Source: an uncultured Alphaproteobacteria bacterium (GTDB lineage Bacteria; Pseudomonadota; Alphaproteobacteria; Rhodobacterales; Rhodobacteraceae). Taken from it: a stretch of 58,450 nucleotides of DNA. The position numbers and the translations under genes are program-made. Positions 34,831-43,862 of the stretch are shown one piece after another; positions within the stretch are counted from its first letter, which is position 1, and the number at the start of each line of letters is the position of its first letter. The stretch is from NCBI GenBank assembly GCA_902584635.1, contig CACIAQ010000007.1, positions 1-58,450 of the forward strand, read 5' to 3'. The notes under the pieces were generated by a model, which searched no databases, was not told the origin of the DNA, and saw only the letters and a program-made list of their open reading frames with translations.

Positions 34831-37272
34831 ATGAGTATACCGTCAGAGGCAAGTATTGTAATTATAGGCGGTGGTATATCAGGATGCTCGCTAGCATATC
34901 ATCTCGCTAAGATAGGTTGGAAAGACATTGTTCTTTTGGAAAGGAAGAAATTGACTTCTGGAACCACATGGCATGCAGCGGGTCTTATTGGTCAATTAAG
35001 ACCAAACTTAAATATGACAAGATTAGCAAAATACTCTGCAGACCTTTATGTGAACTTAGAAAAAGAAACAGGGGTTTCTACAGGGGTAAAACAAAATGGA
35101 TCGTTAACGGTAGCACTTACAGAGCACCGTCATGAAGAAATTCTGAGACAATCATCGATAGCAAAGTCATTTGATGTAGACGTCAATGAGATTTCCATTT
35201 CCGAGTTGAAGTCCTATCATCCATTTTTAAATGTCGACGGAGTAAAGGGTGCCGTCCATCTCCCACTAGATGGTCAAGGCGATCCCGCAAATATTGCAAT
35301 GGCACTAGCAAAAGGAGCTCGAGATTTAGGAGTAAAAATTTTTGAAGATACAAAAGTAACTGGGTTAAACACTCATAATAATTCAGTTAGTGGCATTTAC
35401 TGGCTGAATAAAGATGGAAAAGGGCTTATCAAAACTGAAAATGCTGTAAATTGTGCTGGAATGTGGGCAAGAGATTTTGCTGAAAGCCAGGGGGTTACCG
35501 TTCCGCTCCATGCCTGTGAACATTTCTATATCGTAACTGAACCAGTCAAAAACCTAAGTACTTTGCCCGTATTAAGAATGCCAGATGAACAAACTTATTA
35601 CAAAGAGGATGCAGGTAAATTTTTAGTTGGAGCCTTCGAACTTGAAGCAAAACCATGGGGTATGGATGGAATAGATGAAGATTTCTGCTTTGACCAATTA
35701 CCGGAAGATCTAGATCACTTTGAACCTATATTGGAGAAAGCTATAAAGCGAATTCCCATATTAGCAAAATACGGTATTAAAACATTTTTCAATGGCCCAG
35801 AGAGCTTTACTCCGGATGATAAATACTATTTGGGGGAAGCTCCCGAACTAAAGGGTTTTTGGGTCGCGGCTGGATATAATTCAATTGGAATCGTCTCTTC
35901 GGGAGGTGCTGGGATGGCCTTGGCACAGTGGATCGACCAAGGATCACCTCCCTTTGACCTATGGGACGTTGATATTAGGAGAGCCCAACCGTTCCAAAGA
36001 AACCGTCTCTATTTGAAAAACCGGGTAAAGGAAACATTAGGATTATTGTTTGCAGATCATTTTCCTTATCGACAGTTTGAAACATCTCGAGGGGTCAGAA
36101 GATCACCATTGCACGAGCATTTAAAAAAGGAAAATGCCGTTTTCGGTGAACTCGCGGGATGGGAAAGAGCCAATTGGTTTTCTATTGGTAGCCAGGAAAA
36201 AAGATACATCTACGATTGGAAAAAACAAAATTGGTTTGAAAACCATAGACTAGAGCATTTAGCAATTCGAAATAATGTTGGACTAGTAGATATGAGCAGT
36301 TTTGGAAAAATAAGAGTTGAGGGAAGTGATGCCCTTTTGTTTTGCCAAAGAATTTGTGGAAATAACGTCGATGTGGAAATTGGGAAAATAGTTTACACCC
36401 AAATGCTCAATTCAAAAGGTGGTATTGAAAGCGACCTGACAGTCACTCGTTTAAAGCAGAATTGTTTTTTATTTGTAGTACCCGCTACAACTCTAGTGCG
36501 AGATCTGAGTTGGCTGAGACGCCACACGGAAGACTTTAATATCGTATTAACTGATGTTACTTCATCTGAAGCCGTTTTGGCATTAATGGGGCCTAATTCA
36601 AGAAAGCTATTATCAGACATATCACCAAATAAATTTGATAACAAAAATCATTCCTTTGGCTTAGCCAAGGAGATCGAAATAGGATATGGTTTAGCTAGAG
36701 CACATCGAATAAGTTATGTTGGTGAATTAGGTTGGGAACTTTATGTTAGTTCAGAGCAGGCATGTCATGTTTTCGAAACAATCCGAGAGGCAGGAAAAAA
36801 ATATGAGCTAAAGCTCTGTGGGCTCCATAGCTTAGATAGTTGTAGAATAGAGAAGGCTTATCGCCATTTTGGCCATGACATTACCGATGAAGATCATGTT
36901 TTGGAGGCAGGACTCGGTTTTGCTGTAAAAACAGATAAAGATGATTTTATAGGTAAAGAGGCAGTTATAAGGAAAAACAATAAGGGGTTAGAAAAATATC
37001 TCTATCAATTTCAATTAGAAGATCCAGAACTATTTCTTTTTCATAATGAACCGATTTATCGGGATGGCGAACTCGTTTCTCATTTAACTTCTGGTAATTA
37101 CGGTCACTTTTTGGGATCAGCTGTAGGCATGGGTTATATTCCATTAAAAGAAGAAACTAAAGAATCAGTTGAAACCTCTGATTTTCATATTGAAATTTCA
37201 GGTACTATGGCGAAGGCAAAAATTTCGTCAAGGCCACTTTATGACCCTAGCTCAGAAAAAATTAGGGTCTAA
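34831..37272 (+). CDS. FAD-dependent dimethylglycine/sarcosine dehydrogenase-like protein
   Basis: This two-domain enzyme is 813 aa from the ATG at 34831 (GGGGA seven bases upstream). The N-terminal DAO/FAD domain has the Rossmann motif VIIGGGISGCSLAYHLA and a SGTTWHAAGLIGQLR block whose His is the site of covalent FAD attachment in DMGDH. The C-terminal half is a GcvT-type folate-binding domain (ECY/TELGWELYV, HSLDSCRIEKAYRHFGHDIT). This fits oxidative demethylation of dimethylglycine, sarcosine or a related N-methyl compound with tetrahydrofolate accepting the C1 unit. Which amine is oxidised cannot be told. Confidence 0.88.
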   Translation: MSIPSEASIVIIGGGISGCSLAYHLAKIGWKDIVLLERKKLTSGTTWHAAGLIGQLRPNLNMTRLAKYSADLYVNLEKETGVSTGVKQNGSLTVALTEHRHEEILRQSSIAKSFDVDVNEISISELKSYHPFLNVDGVKGAVHLPLDGQGDPANIAMALAKGARDLGVKIFEDTKVTGLNTHNNSVSGIYWLNKDGKGLIKTENAVNCAGMWARDFAESQGVTVPLHACEHFYIVTEPVKNLSTLPVLRMPDEQTYYKEDAGKFLVGAFELEAKPWGMDGIDEDFCFDQLPEDLDHFEPILEKAIKRIPILAKYGIKTFFNGPESFTPDDKYYLGEAPELKGFWVAAGYNSIGIVSSGGAGMALAQWIDQGSPPFDLWDVDIRRAQPFQRNRLYLKNRVKETLGLLFADHFPYRQFETSRGVRRSPLHEHLKKENAVFGELAGWERANWFSIGSQEKRYIYDWKKQNWFENHRLEHLAIRNNVGLVDMSSFGKIRVEGSDALLFCQRICGNNVDVEIGKIVYTQMLNSKGGIESDLTVTRLKQNCFLFVVPATTLVRDLSWLRRHTEDFNIVLTDVTSSEAVLALMGPNSRKLLSDISPNKFDNKNHSFGLAKEIEIGYGLARAHRISYVGELGWELYVSSEQACHVFETIREAGKKYELKLCGLHSLDSCRIEKAYRHFGHDITDEDHVLEAGLGFAVKTDKDDFIGKEAVIRKNNKGLEKYLYQFQLEDPELFLFHNEPIYRDGELVSHLTSGNYGHFLGSAVGMGYIPLKEETKESVETSDFHIEISGTMAKAKISSRPLYDPSSEKIRV

Positions 37273-37420
37273 TTTATTGCGAGTGATGAGGAGGTTGAGA
37301 TTAAAGTAACTAAATAAAGAGGGTAAGTCTTCAATATACCTATAAGAGAATTTATATATCTGAGGAAATGAGCTATACAAAACCGAAAGTCAATAGGCTA
37401 CGCAAAAAAAATTATTATAC

Positions 37421-37723
37421 ATGTATAAAAAAAACCTTTTAAATACTATTCTTCTTATTTTTTTATGCTCGTGTTCTTCAAATCTAAACCGTGAAATAAT
37501 AAGACTTGACCCAACTAACGAAAATTATCATACGCCAGGATGTAGAGAAATTAGAAAAAAAATACTGGATCAAAAAAGTGATCCCAGTGAAAGCGTTGCG
37601 CGAAGCGCTCTGTCGACCTATTTTTTTGGAGCAATAAGTCTGCCTGCTTTGGGTTTTTTGGAAATAAACTCAGAAGAGTATAAGCAGAGTCTAATAGCTG
37701 AACTTAAAAGAAACTGTTATTAA
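37421..37723 (+). CDS. Small putative lipoprotein
   Basis: A 100-aa frame begins with a basic N-terminus and hydrophobic segment ending FLCSCSSN, which fits a lipobox with cysteine at position 17 or 19. The remainder is short, charged and of no recognised family. There is no clear ribosome-binding site. Upstream 148 bases to the DMGDH-like gene hold nothing I recognise. It could be an outer-membrane lipoprotein of unknown role. Confidence 0.5.
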   Translation: MYKKNLLNTILLIFLCSCSSNLNREIIRLDPTNENYHTPGCREIRKKILDQKSDPSESVARSALSTYFFGAISLPALGFLEINSEEYKQSLIAELKRNCY

Positions 37724-37753
37724 TATAGTATAAATTTAAAAAGGGAGTAACGT

Positions 37754-38902
37754 TTGATTGATATAAAACAAATCCGGGAGTCTGTAGCCACAATTTGCCA
37801 GAAATATGGAGAAGAATATTGGCGTGTTTTAGATAAGAAAAAAGAATACCCTACAGCCTTTGTTAGAGAAATGACAACGAGTGGTTTCTTAAATATTCTC
37901 ATTCCTCAAAAACATGGTGGTGCTGGGCTAGGATTAACAGAAGCATGTGTTGTTTTAGAGGAAATAAGCCTTCAAGGTGCACATGCTGGTGCTTGTCATG
38001 CTCAGATGTACGTTATGGGCACCCTCTTAAGACATGGGTCGGATAAACAAAAAAAAGAATATCTTCCAAAAATATCTTCTGGTGAGCTAAGGCTTCAGAG
38101 CTTCGCCGTAACAGAGCCAAACTCAGGAACTGACACAACCAGTATCAAAACCATGGCAAAAAAAACTAATGATGGCTGGATTATAAATGGGCAAAAAGTC
38201 TGGATTAGTCGCGTGGAACACTCTGACTTAATGATCCTTCTTGCACGAACTAAACCACAGGGAGTTCTCCCTAAAAAAACTGACGGATTTTCCGTTTTTC
38301 TTATTAATATTGAACAAGCTAAAAAAAACGGCCTTAAAATAGTGAATATTGACTCTATGATTAACCATCACTCCTGTGAATTATTTTTTGATGATGTCTT
38401 CATTCCCGATGAGAGCATAATAGGTGAAGAGGACAAAGGATTCCGAGTAATTATGGATGGAATGAATGCTGAGAGGATCCTTATAGCATCAGAGTGTATA
38501 GGAGATGGTAAGTATTTTATAGAGAAGTCAGTTAACTATGCCAAAACCAGAAAAGTTTTTAACAGAGAAATTGGCATGAATCAGGGAATTCAGTTTCCAA
38601 TCGCCGAATGTCACTCCCAAATCGAGGCGGCATCACTTATGGTTGATAAGGCAGCAACGCTTTTCGACAGCGGTAAAAAATGTGGTGCAGAAGCAAATAT
38701 GGCAAAAATGTTAGCAGCAGATGCTAGCTGGAAAGCTGGTACTACAGCAATGGAGACGTTCGGCGGTTTTGGCTTTAGTAAAGAATATGATATTGAAAGA
38801 AAGTTTAGAGAAACTCGTCTTTATCAGACAGCTCCCGTTTCTAGGAACCTTATACTTAGCTATATTGCAGAGCATGTTTTAAGCCTTCCAAGAAGCTTTT
38901 AA
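37754..38902 (+). CDS. Acyl-CoA dehydrogenase
   Basis: This 382-aa flavoenzyme has the family segments FAVTEPNSGTDTTSIKT (FAD-binding and active-site lid), KVWISRVEHSDL and the C-terminal ETFGGFGFSKEYDIERKFRETRL, where the GGxGFxxEY-ER-FRD/ET signature closes the active site. It introduces a 2,3-double bond in an acyl-CoA. It starts at a TTG behind AAGGGAG. It is followed after one base by a type III CoA-transferase and then a PfkB kinase, so it works on a small, probably hydroxylated or sugar-derived acid. Confidence 0.9.
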   Translation: MIDIKQIRESVATICQKYGEEYWRVLDKKKEYPTAFVREMTTSGFLNILIPQKHGGAGLGLTEACVVLEEISLQGAHAGACHAQMYVMGTLLRHGSDKQKKEYLPKISSGELRLQSFAVTEPNSGTDTTSIKTMAKKTNDGWIINGQKVWISRVEHSDLMILLARTKPQGVLPKKTDGFSVFLINIEQAKKNGLKIVNIDSMINHHSCELFFDDVFIPDESIIGEEDKGFRVIMDGMNAERILIASECIGDGKYFIEKSVNYAKTRKVFNREIGMNQGIQFPIAECHSQIEAASLMVDKAATLFDSGKKCGAEANMAKMLAADASWKAGTTAMETFGGFGFSKEYDIERKFRETRLYQTAPVSRNLILSYIAEHVLSLPRSF

Positions 38903-38903
38903 A

Positions 38904-40034
38904 ATGAGTTTACCTCTCGAAGGAATATTAGTGGTTTCTATGGAACAAGCTGTCGCCGGGCCATTTTGCTCTAATAGACTTAAATTAGCCGGTGCTCGAG
39001 TGATTAAAATAGAAAGAAAGAATGGTGGAGATTTTGCTCGAGGTTATGATACGGCCGCTGAAGGAGAAAGCTCATATTTTATATGGCTCAATCAAGGGAA
39101 AGAAAGCATTGCGCTGGACCTAAAGACAAAGAGCGATAGAAACGTATTCTTAAATATGGTTGCTAAAGCGGATATTTTTATTCAGAATTTCTCTCCGACA
39201 ACCGTAACTAAATTGAACATAGACAGCTCCAGTTTAAAATCTATTAACCCAAGACTTATCTGTTGCGATATATCAGGTTATGGAGAGGCTCCTGAAGTGA
39301 AGAAAAAGAAATCCTATGATTTATTAATTCAAGCGGAAAGTGGACTTATAGATGTTTCCGGCTCTAAAGAAGGAGTTGGTAGGATAGGAGTGTCAATTTG
39401 CGATATCGGTGCAGGGATGGCTGCACATGCAGGCATTATAGAATCATTATTATTGAGAGAACGTTATGATAAAGTAAAGGATGTTAAGATTTCTCTTTTT
39501 GATGTTGCTGCTGACTGGATGACTGTTCCATATATTCATAGCAAATACGGGGGGGCTGCTCCCAAAAGAGTTGGTTTAAAGCATCCTTCCATCGCACCAT
39601 ATGGCGCATTCCTGTCCGCAGAAAAAACTAGCTTCATCATTTCAATTCAGAACGATTTGGAGTGGAAAAGATTTTGTTTAAAGGTTCTTAAAACACCTGC
39701 ACTGTCAAAAGAAAATAAATTTTCTAGCAATACACTAAGAGTGAAGAACAGAGATTTATTAGATAAAACAATTCAGTCCACATTGTTATCACTTAGTGAT
39801 GAAACTCTAAGAAATAGCCTTGAAGAAGCGTCAATTGCGTATGGAAGATTAAATTCCGTCGAGGATTTAGAAAAGCATTTGGCTTTGAAAAAAATAAGAG
39901 TAAGAAATTCTCTAGATGACAGTTTAACTATTCCCTCTCCACCTCTTGTTTGGGAGAATTCAGAAAAAAAAGCTCCTAAATTTAATCAAAACGATGAACA
40001 ATTGAGAAAAGAATTTAATGACGCAAAAAAATAA
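38904..40034 (+). CDS. Type III (CaiB/BaiF) CoA-transferase
   Basis: This 376-aa family III CoA-transferase begins GILVVSMEQAVAGPFCSNRLKLAGARVIKIER, the family's opening. It contains CDISGYGE and YDLLIQAESGL(I)DVSG, whose conserved Asp forms the anhydride intermediate. It charges an unknown carboxylic acid with CoA from a donor such as succinyl-CoA, presumably making the substrate of the preceding dehydrogenase. The kinase overlaps its last 17 bases. Confidence 0.9.
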   Translation: MSLPLEGILVVSMEQAVAGPFCSNRLKLAGARVIKIERKNGGDFARGYDTAAEGESSYFIWLNQGKESIALDLKTKSDRNVFLNMVAKADIFIQNFSPTTVTKLNIDSSSLKSINPRLICCDISGYGEAPEVKKKKSYDLLIQAESGLIDVSGSKEGVGRIGVSICDIGAGMAAHAGIIESLLLRERYDKVKDVKISLFDVAADWMTVPYIHSKYGGAAPKRVGLKHPSIAPYGAFLSAEKTSFIISIQNDLEWKRFCLKVLKTPALSKENKFSSNTLRVKNRDLLDKTIQSTLLSLSDETLRNSLEEASIAYGRLNSVEDLEKHLALKKIRVRNSLDDSLTIPSPPLVWENSEKKAPKFNQNDEQLRKEFNDAKK

Positions 40035-40950
40035 ACATATTTTTGTTTTTGGAATTTTTGCGGTGGATTTGTCTTTCTATGTCGATAAGAAAGTAAAACC
40101 TGGAGAAACCATTATCGCAAAAAGTTCGAACATAGGTCCTGGCGGTAAAGCTTCAAATCAAGCAATTTCAGCTAGAAAACTTGGAGCAACCACCACATTG
40201 ATTACGCGATTAGGAAATGATAATTTTAATAGCTATGCAAATGATATTTGGAAAAAAGAAAAACTAATTACGAGTGCCAAAATTGACAAAAATTTACCTA
40301 CTGGTATGGCAGGAATATTTATTGATGATAAAACTGGTGAAAATAGTGTAATTGTCGATCCAGGAGCATCAGCCCATCTTTCTGTAGATGACTTCTATTC
40401 ACAAAAATCAAGAATGAGAAAAGGGGACATCTTTTTAACTCAATTTGAACAGTCATCAGATACGACATTTGCAGTTTTAAAAGAGGCTAGAGAATTGGGC
40501 ATGATTACCATTTTTAACCCAGCCCCTTTCGGAAGAATTAGTAGGAAAGCTTACCAGTTTTGTGAAATTATTACTCCTAATGAAACAGAAGCTGAGCAAA
40601 TAACAAATATCTCTCTAAGGGTAAAAAAAGACGTTGAAAGGGCTATAAATAGAATTCGAGACCTAGGGGTTGAAAAAGTTATTATTACGCTTGGAAAGAA
40701 GGGAGCAGCATTATTTGATGGAGAGAAAATTTCATTCTGCCAAGGAAACAAGTTTGGGAAAGTGATTGATACAACAGGTGCTGGCGATTGTTTCAATGGT
40801 GCTTTGGCAAGCGCTTTGTCTTTTGGAAAAGATTTGAGACAATCAGTAGAATTTTCTTGTGCTGCAGCAGGCCTCAGTGTCTTAAAAAAAGGAACAGCTC
40901 AGTCAAGCCCGACAAGAGTTGAGCTAAACAAATTTCTAAAAGCTACTTAA
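40018..40950 (+). CDS. PfkB-family carbohydrate kinase (ribokinase-like)
   Basis: This 310-aa kinase has the PfkB signatures: PGGKASNQAISARKLG early, and DTTGAGDCFNGALASAL, whose Asp is the catalytic base. The order of motifs and length are closest to ribokinase, but 2-keto-3-deoxygluconate or nucleoside kinase are possible. It overlaps the CoA-transferase gene by 17 bases, which ties it to the same operon, and converges on the ThDP gene with an 8-base overlap. Confidence 0.87.
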   Translation: MTQKNKHIFVFGIFAVDLSFYVDKKVKPGETIIAKSSNIGPGGKASNQAISARKLGATTTLITRLGNDNFNSYANDIWKKEKLITSAKIDKNLPTGMAGIFIDDKTGENSVIVDPGASAHLSVDDFYSQKSRMRKGDIFLTQFEQSSDTTFAVLKEARELGMITIFNPAPFGRISRKAYQFCEIITPNETEAEQITNISLRVKKDVERAINRIRDLGVEKVIITLGKKGAALFDGEKISFCQGNKFGKVIDTTGAGDCFNGALASALSFGKDLRQSVEFSCAAAGLSVLKKGTAQSSPTRVELNKFLKAT

Positions 40951-42589
40951 GATTATACCTATGGGATAATTGATTAATTGAAATTGGTATTTCAATGACA
41001 TTCACTTTTTTTGACTTAAGCGCCTTAGCAAAAATTTGAGAAAAATCTTCTATCCTATTTACTCTATACGCATCTGCTCCCATAGCCTTACAGAACCTGA
41101 CAAAGTCAGGGTTTTTTAAGTCAGTAGCGATTTTCCGTCCTGGATAATCTCTCTCCTGATGCATTCTTATTGTTGCGTAGCTGCTGTTATTAATAAGAAT
41201 AATAATTATTTTTGCACCATAATGAACTGCAGTAGAGATTTCCTGGCTAGACATCATAAAACCTCCATCACCTACACAACAGAGAACGGCTTTTTCTGGA
41301 TTTAATAGTGCTGAAGAGACCGCTGCTGGAATCGCATATCCCATAGAACCACAGGTGGACGCAATTTGTCTTCGGCTCCCTCCAAAGCTTAAAAATCTTT
41401 GCGGCCATGCAGCGTTATTTCCAGCGTCGAGAGTTATGATGGAATCTTTGGGGAATTTTTTTTCAACTATCTCAAAAATTTTACTTAAATTATTAAGATT
41501 TTTATTTTTTTGTGGTTTGGAGTCCTCTAAGTATTTTTTATTTAGCTTATTTCTCCATCCTTTCCATTGTCTAGAATTATCCAGATTTAGGTCTTCTAGC
41601 TTATCGCAGCACTCATTTACTCCAACATTTATGCATAAGTTAGCGTTAAAAACCTTATTTAACTCATTTGGGTCTACATGAATATGAATTATGTTTTTCG
41701 AGTTATCCTTAGGACTTATAATGCTATATCCTCGCGTTGTCATTTCACCGAGCCTAGCTCCTAAGACAATAATGAGATCACTTTTTTTAGTGCTAGAAAT
41801 TAGGTCTGGGGATACTGATGTACCGAAGCTGCCCACAAAGTTCTCGTTTTTATGGTCAAATAAATCTTGCCTACGAAATGAGGTCGCTACTGGAATATTG
41901 TTTCGGCTTATAAACCTTTGAAATTTAGCGCATGATCTATTAGTCCAACCTGACCCACCAATTATAAAAAGAGGTTTTTTGGCACCCTCTAATGAGCTTT
42001 TTAAAGCATTAAGTCCTTTATCAGGTAGCTGACCTTGAATTACTTTGCTAAAGGGACGACTCTTTGCCTGTGTTTTTTGAATCAACATATCTTCTGGGGT
42101 CACGAGCACAACTGGGCCAGGTCTTCCTGAAGTGGCCGTGCTAAAAGCTCTATTTATGTATTCAGGCAATCGATCAGGATTATTAATTTCAGCTACCCAT
42201 TTTGATAAAGGCCTAAAGAACGTCTTGAAATCTATTTCCTGAAATGCCTCTCTGTCCCTAGAGTTCCTATCGATGTCACCAACAAAAAGAACCATCGGGG
42301 TACTATCTTGGTAGGCGATATGTAGTCCCACTGAAGCATGACAAGCTCCAGGACCTCTAGTTACATATGCTACCCCTGGTCTGCCGGTGATCTTACCGAA
42401 ACTTTCAGCCATGTTACAGGCTCCAGCTTCATGTCGAGCATTAACAATTTTTATTTCATCTTTTCGACCATAAAAACCATCCAAAGCACCTAAAAAACTT
42501 TCTCCTGGAACGCAAAAAAGCGTTGAAACCTTATTATCTATAAGTATCTCCGCTAAAAGCTCGCCACCTGTTAAATACTTCTTTCTCAA
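40943..42589 (-). CDS. Acetolactate-synthase-like ThDP-dependent enzyme
   Basis: This 548-aa three-domain ThDP enzyme has the activating Glu in NARHEAGACNMAES near residue 52, a central FAD/DHS-like domain, and a Mg-ThDP motif GDGGFMMSSQEISTAVHYGAKIIIILINNSSYATI. No regulatory subunit (ilvN) is adjacent, so it is unlikely to be the biosynthetic IlvB. A decarboxylase/ligase for a 2-keto acid, as in oxalyl-CoA decarboxylase, sulfoacetaldehyde acetyltransferase or similar enzymes, fits better. The start is a TTG at 42589, as the frame above has a stop and no ATG. Confidence 0.85.
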   Translation of the reverse strand: MRKKYLTGGELLAEILIDNKVSTLFCVPGESFLGALDGFYGRKDEIKIVNARHEAGACNMAESFGKITGRPGVAYVTRGPGACHASVGLHIAYQDSTPMVLFVGDIDRNSRDREAFQEIDFKTFFRPLSKWVAEINNPDRLPEYINRAFSTATSGRPGPVVLVTPEDMLIQKTQAKSRPFSKVIQGQLPDKGLNALKSSLEGAKKPLFIIGGSGWTNRSCAKFQRFISRNNIPVATSFRRQDLFDHKNENFVGSFGTSVSPDLISSTKKSDLIIVLGARLGEMTTRGYSIISPKDNSKNIIHIHVDPNELNKVFNANLCINVGVNECCDKLEDLNLDNSRQWKGWRNKLNKKYLEDSKPQKNKNLNNLSKIFEIVEKKFPKDSIITLDAGNNAAWPQRFLSFGGSRRQIASTCGSMGYAIPAAVSSALLNPEKAVLCCVGDGGFMMSSQEISTAVHYGAKIIIILINNSSYATIRMHQERDYPGRKIATDLKNPDFVRFCKAMGADAYRVNRIEDFSQIFAKALKSKKVNVIEIPISINQLSHRYNLK

Positions 42590-42618
42590 TACAGTTCCAG
42601 GAATTATTTATATCTAAT

Positions 42619-43278
42619 TCATTTTTCTGGTCTTTTAGGGAGTGGTTTTAATTTTTTTATTTCGGGTAATAGCATAGCTTCTGCATCATCTTTTGGCTCA
42701 TAATAACTACCAAGAATTTTCTGTCTTTTCTTTATAGAATGAAGCTTAATCTGCAATACATACTTATCGAATACTGCGTCAACTTTTTTAGTAGATCCTG
42801 AAGCTGTTACTCCATCAATGAACTCGTTCTCCACTGCCTTTTTTAATCTCGCTGTTGTTAATCCTTTAATTTTTACAAGGCTATTAATAGAGCTTCTTGT
42901 AAGAGATGCGACTTGGTCTTCCATTGCTTGCAGATCGTCTAACGTAGGCTTTGGCACGGTTACTGTTACTAGTTGTTGCTGTACGTCAAACTTTACATTT
43001 TTAAAATTGTTGGCTTTTATTTCCTTAGCTACCAGTTCTACGTGATCTCTGCTATAAGGCATAACATCTAAAGTTCTAGGTTTCGTTCCAACCATTACCT
43101 TGGCAATATCTGCAATTCTCCTAGGTTTTTTTTCAATTATAACTTTCATACCAAATAAGGCATTTTTAAATGCGTCCTCAGAACCAATATCTTTTATGGT
43201 GTCGCCGAAATCAAACATGAATTCTGCCATGTTTTGCAGTGCTTCAGACGAATATGAGTCTTCGAATACTTCAGCCAT
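42619..43278 (-). CDS. Ribosome-recycling-factor-like protein
   Basis: This 219-aa protein resembles RRF in the middle and end. VGTKPRTLDVMPYSRDHVELVAKEIKA parallels RRF's strand and helix around its R-T-L-x-I-x-x-(F/W)D segment, VTVTVPKPTLDDLQAMEDQV parallels the VPLPPLTEERRK turn, and the STKKVDAVFDKYVLQIKLHSIKKRQ tail parallels the final long helix. Identity is low, and the VRNVRRD ribosome-contact block is replaced by SLVKIKGLT. The ATG follows AGGAGGGGGAAA, a strong site. It could be a recycling-factor paralogue, a ribosome-associated stress factor, or an unrelated fold with a chance pattern. Canonical frr is not in this window. Confidence 0.5.
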   Translation of the reverse strand: MAEVFEDSYSSEALQNMAEFMFDFGDTIKDIGSEDAFKNALFGMKVIIEKKPRRIADIAKVMVGTKPRTLDVMPYSRDHVELVAKEIKANNFKNVKFDVQQQLVTVTVPKPTLDDLQAMEDQVASLTRSSINSLVKIKGLTTARLKKAVENEFIDGVTASGSTKKVDAVFDKYVLQIKLHSIKKRQKILGSYYEPKDDAEAMLLPEIKKLKPLPKRPEK

Positions 43279-43431
43279 TTTCCCCCTCCTCTATATGAAC
43301 TTAACTATTTAAAACTAAAAATTCACATTCCAGTTTAAATGATACAATAATTAGTCTAAAATATCAAAATTTCTAAATTAATATAGATTTTTGTCGACTC
43401 TTACTAATATGTTTAAAAAGTTAAGCACTAA

Positions 43432-43794
43432 ATGATGAAAAAGTTACTGTTACTAATTATATTGTTTTTTCTTCCCTCCGTCGGATTATCAGAGGGCAGA
43501 GTTTACGAAAATAAGAAAGAGGCACACTGTACACTTTGGGACACAATGAGACTTAAGTGGCCACAAACAATAATGGGAAGAGAAAAAATTAAATGCCGTC
43601 GAAGAGCCACACTGTCTAACACAACTCCGGTTACGTGCAGGTATAAAAGTTGGAAATGGAATGACGATGATCCAACTCAGAGAATGTGTACTTATGTGAA
43701 AGCAGGATCTAGAATGGATGTACCTGAAGTAACTATCGTCATTGAGAATGGGGATGCTTGTCCTAAAGAATACAAATGTGCTCGTAACAAGTAA
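43432..43794 (+). CDS. Small secreted cysteine-rich protein
   Basis: This 120-aa protein has a signal peptide (KKLLLLIILFFLPSVGLSEG) and a mature part with six cysteines, likely three disulfides, and the sequence KCRRRATLSNTTPVTCRYKSW. I recognise no family. Expression in the periplasm or at the surface is expected. It has its own promoter space (153 bases after the RRF-like gene on the other strand). Confidence 0.65.
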   Translation: MMKKLLLLIILFFLPSVGLSEGRVYENKKEAHCTLWDTMRLKWPQTIMGREKIKCRRRATLSNTTPVTCRYKSWKWNDDDPTQRMCTYVKAGSRMDVPEVTIVIENGDACPKEYKCARNK

Positions 43795-43862
43795 TACGGT
43801 TCCATACATAAAATTATAAAAATATTAGTTTTTTAACAACGTTTTCGATTATTATCAGCATT

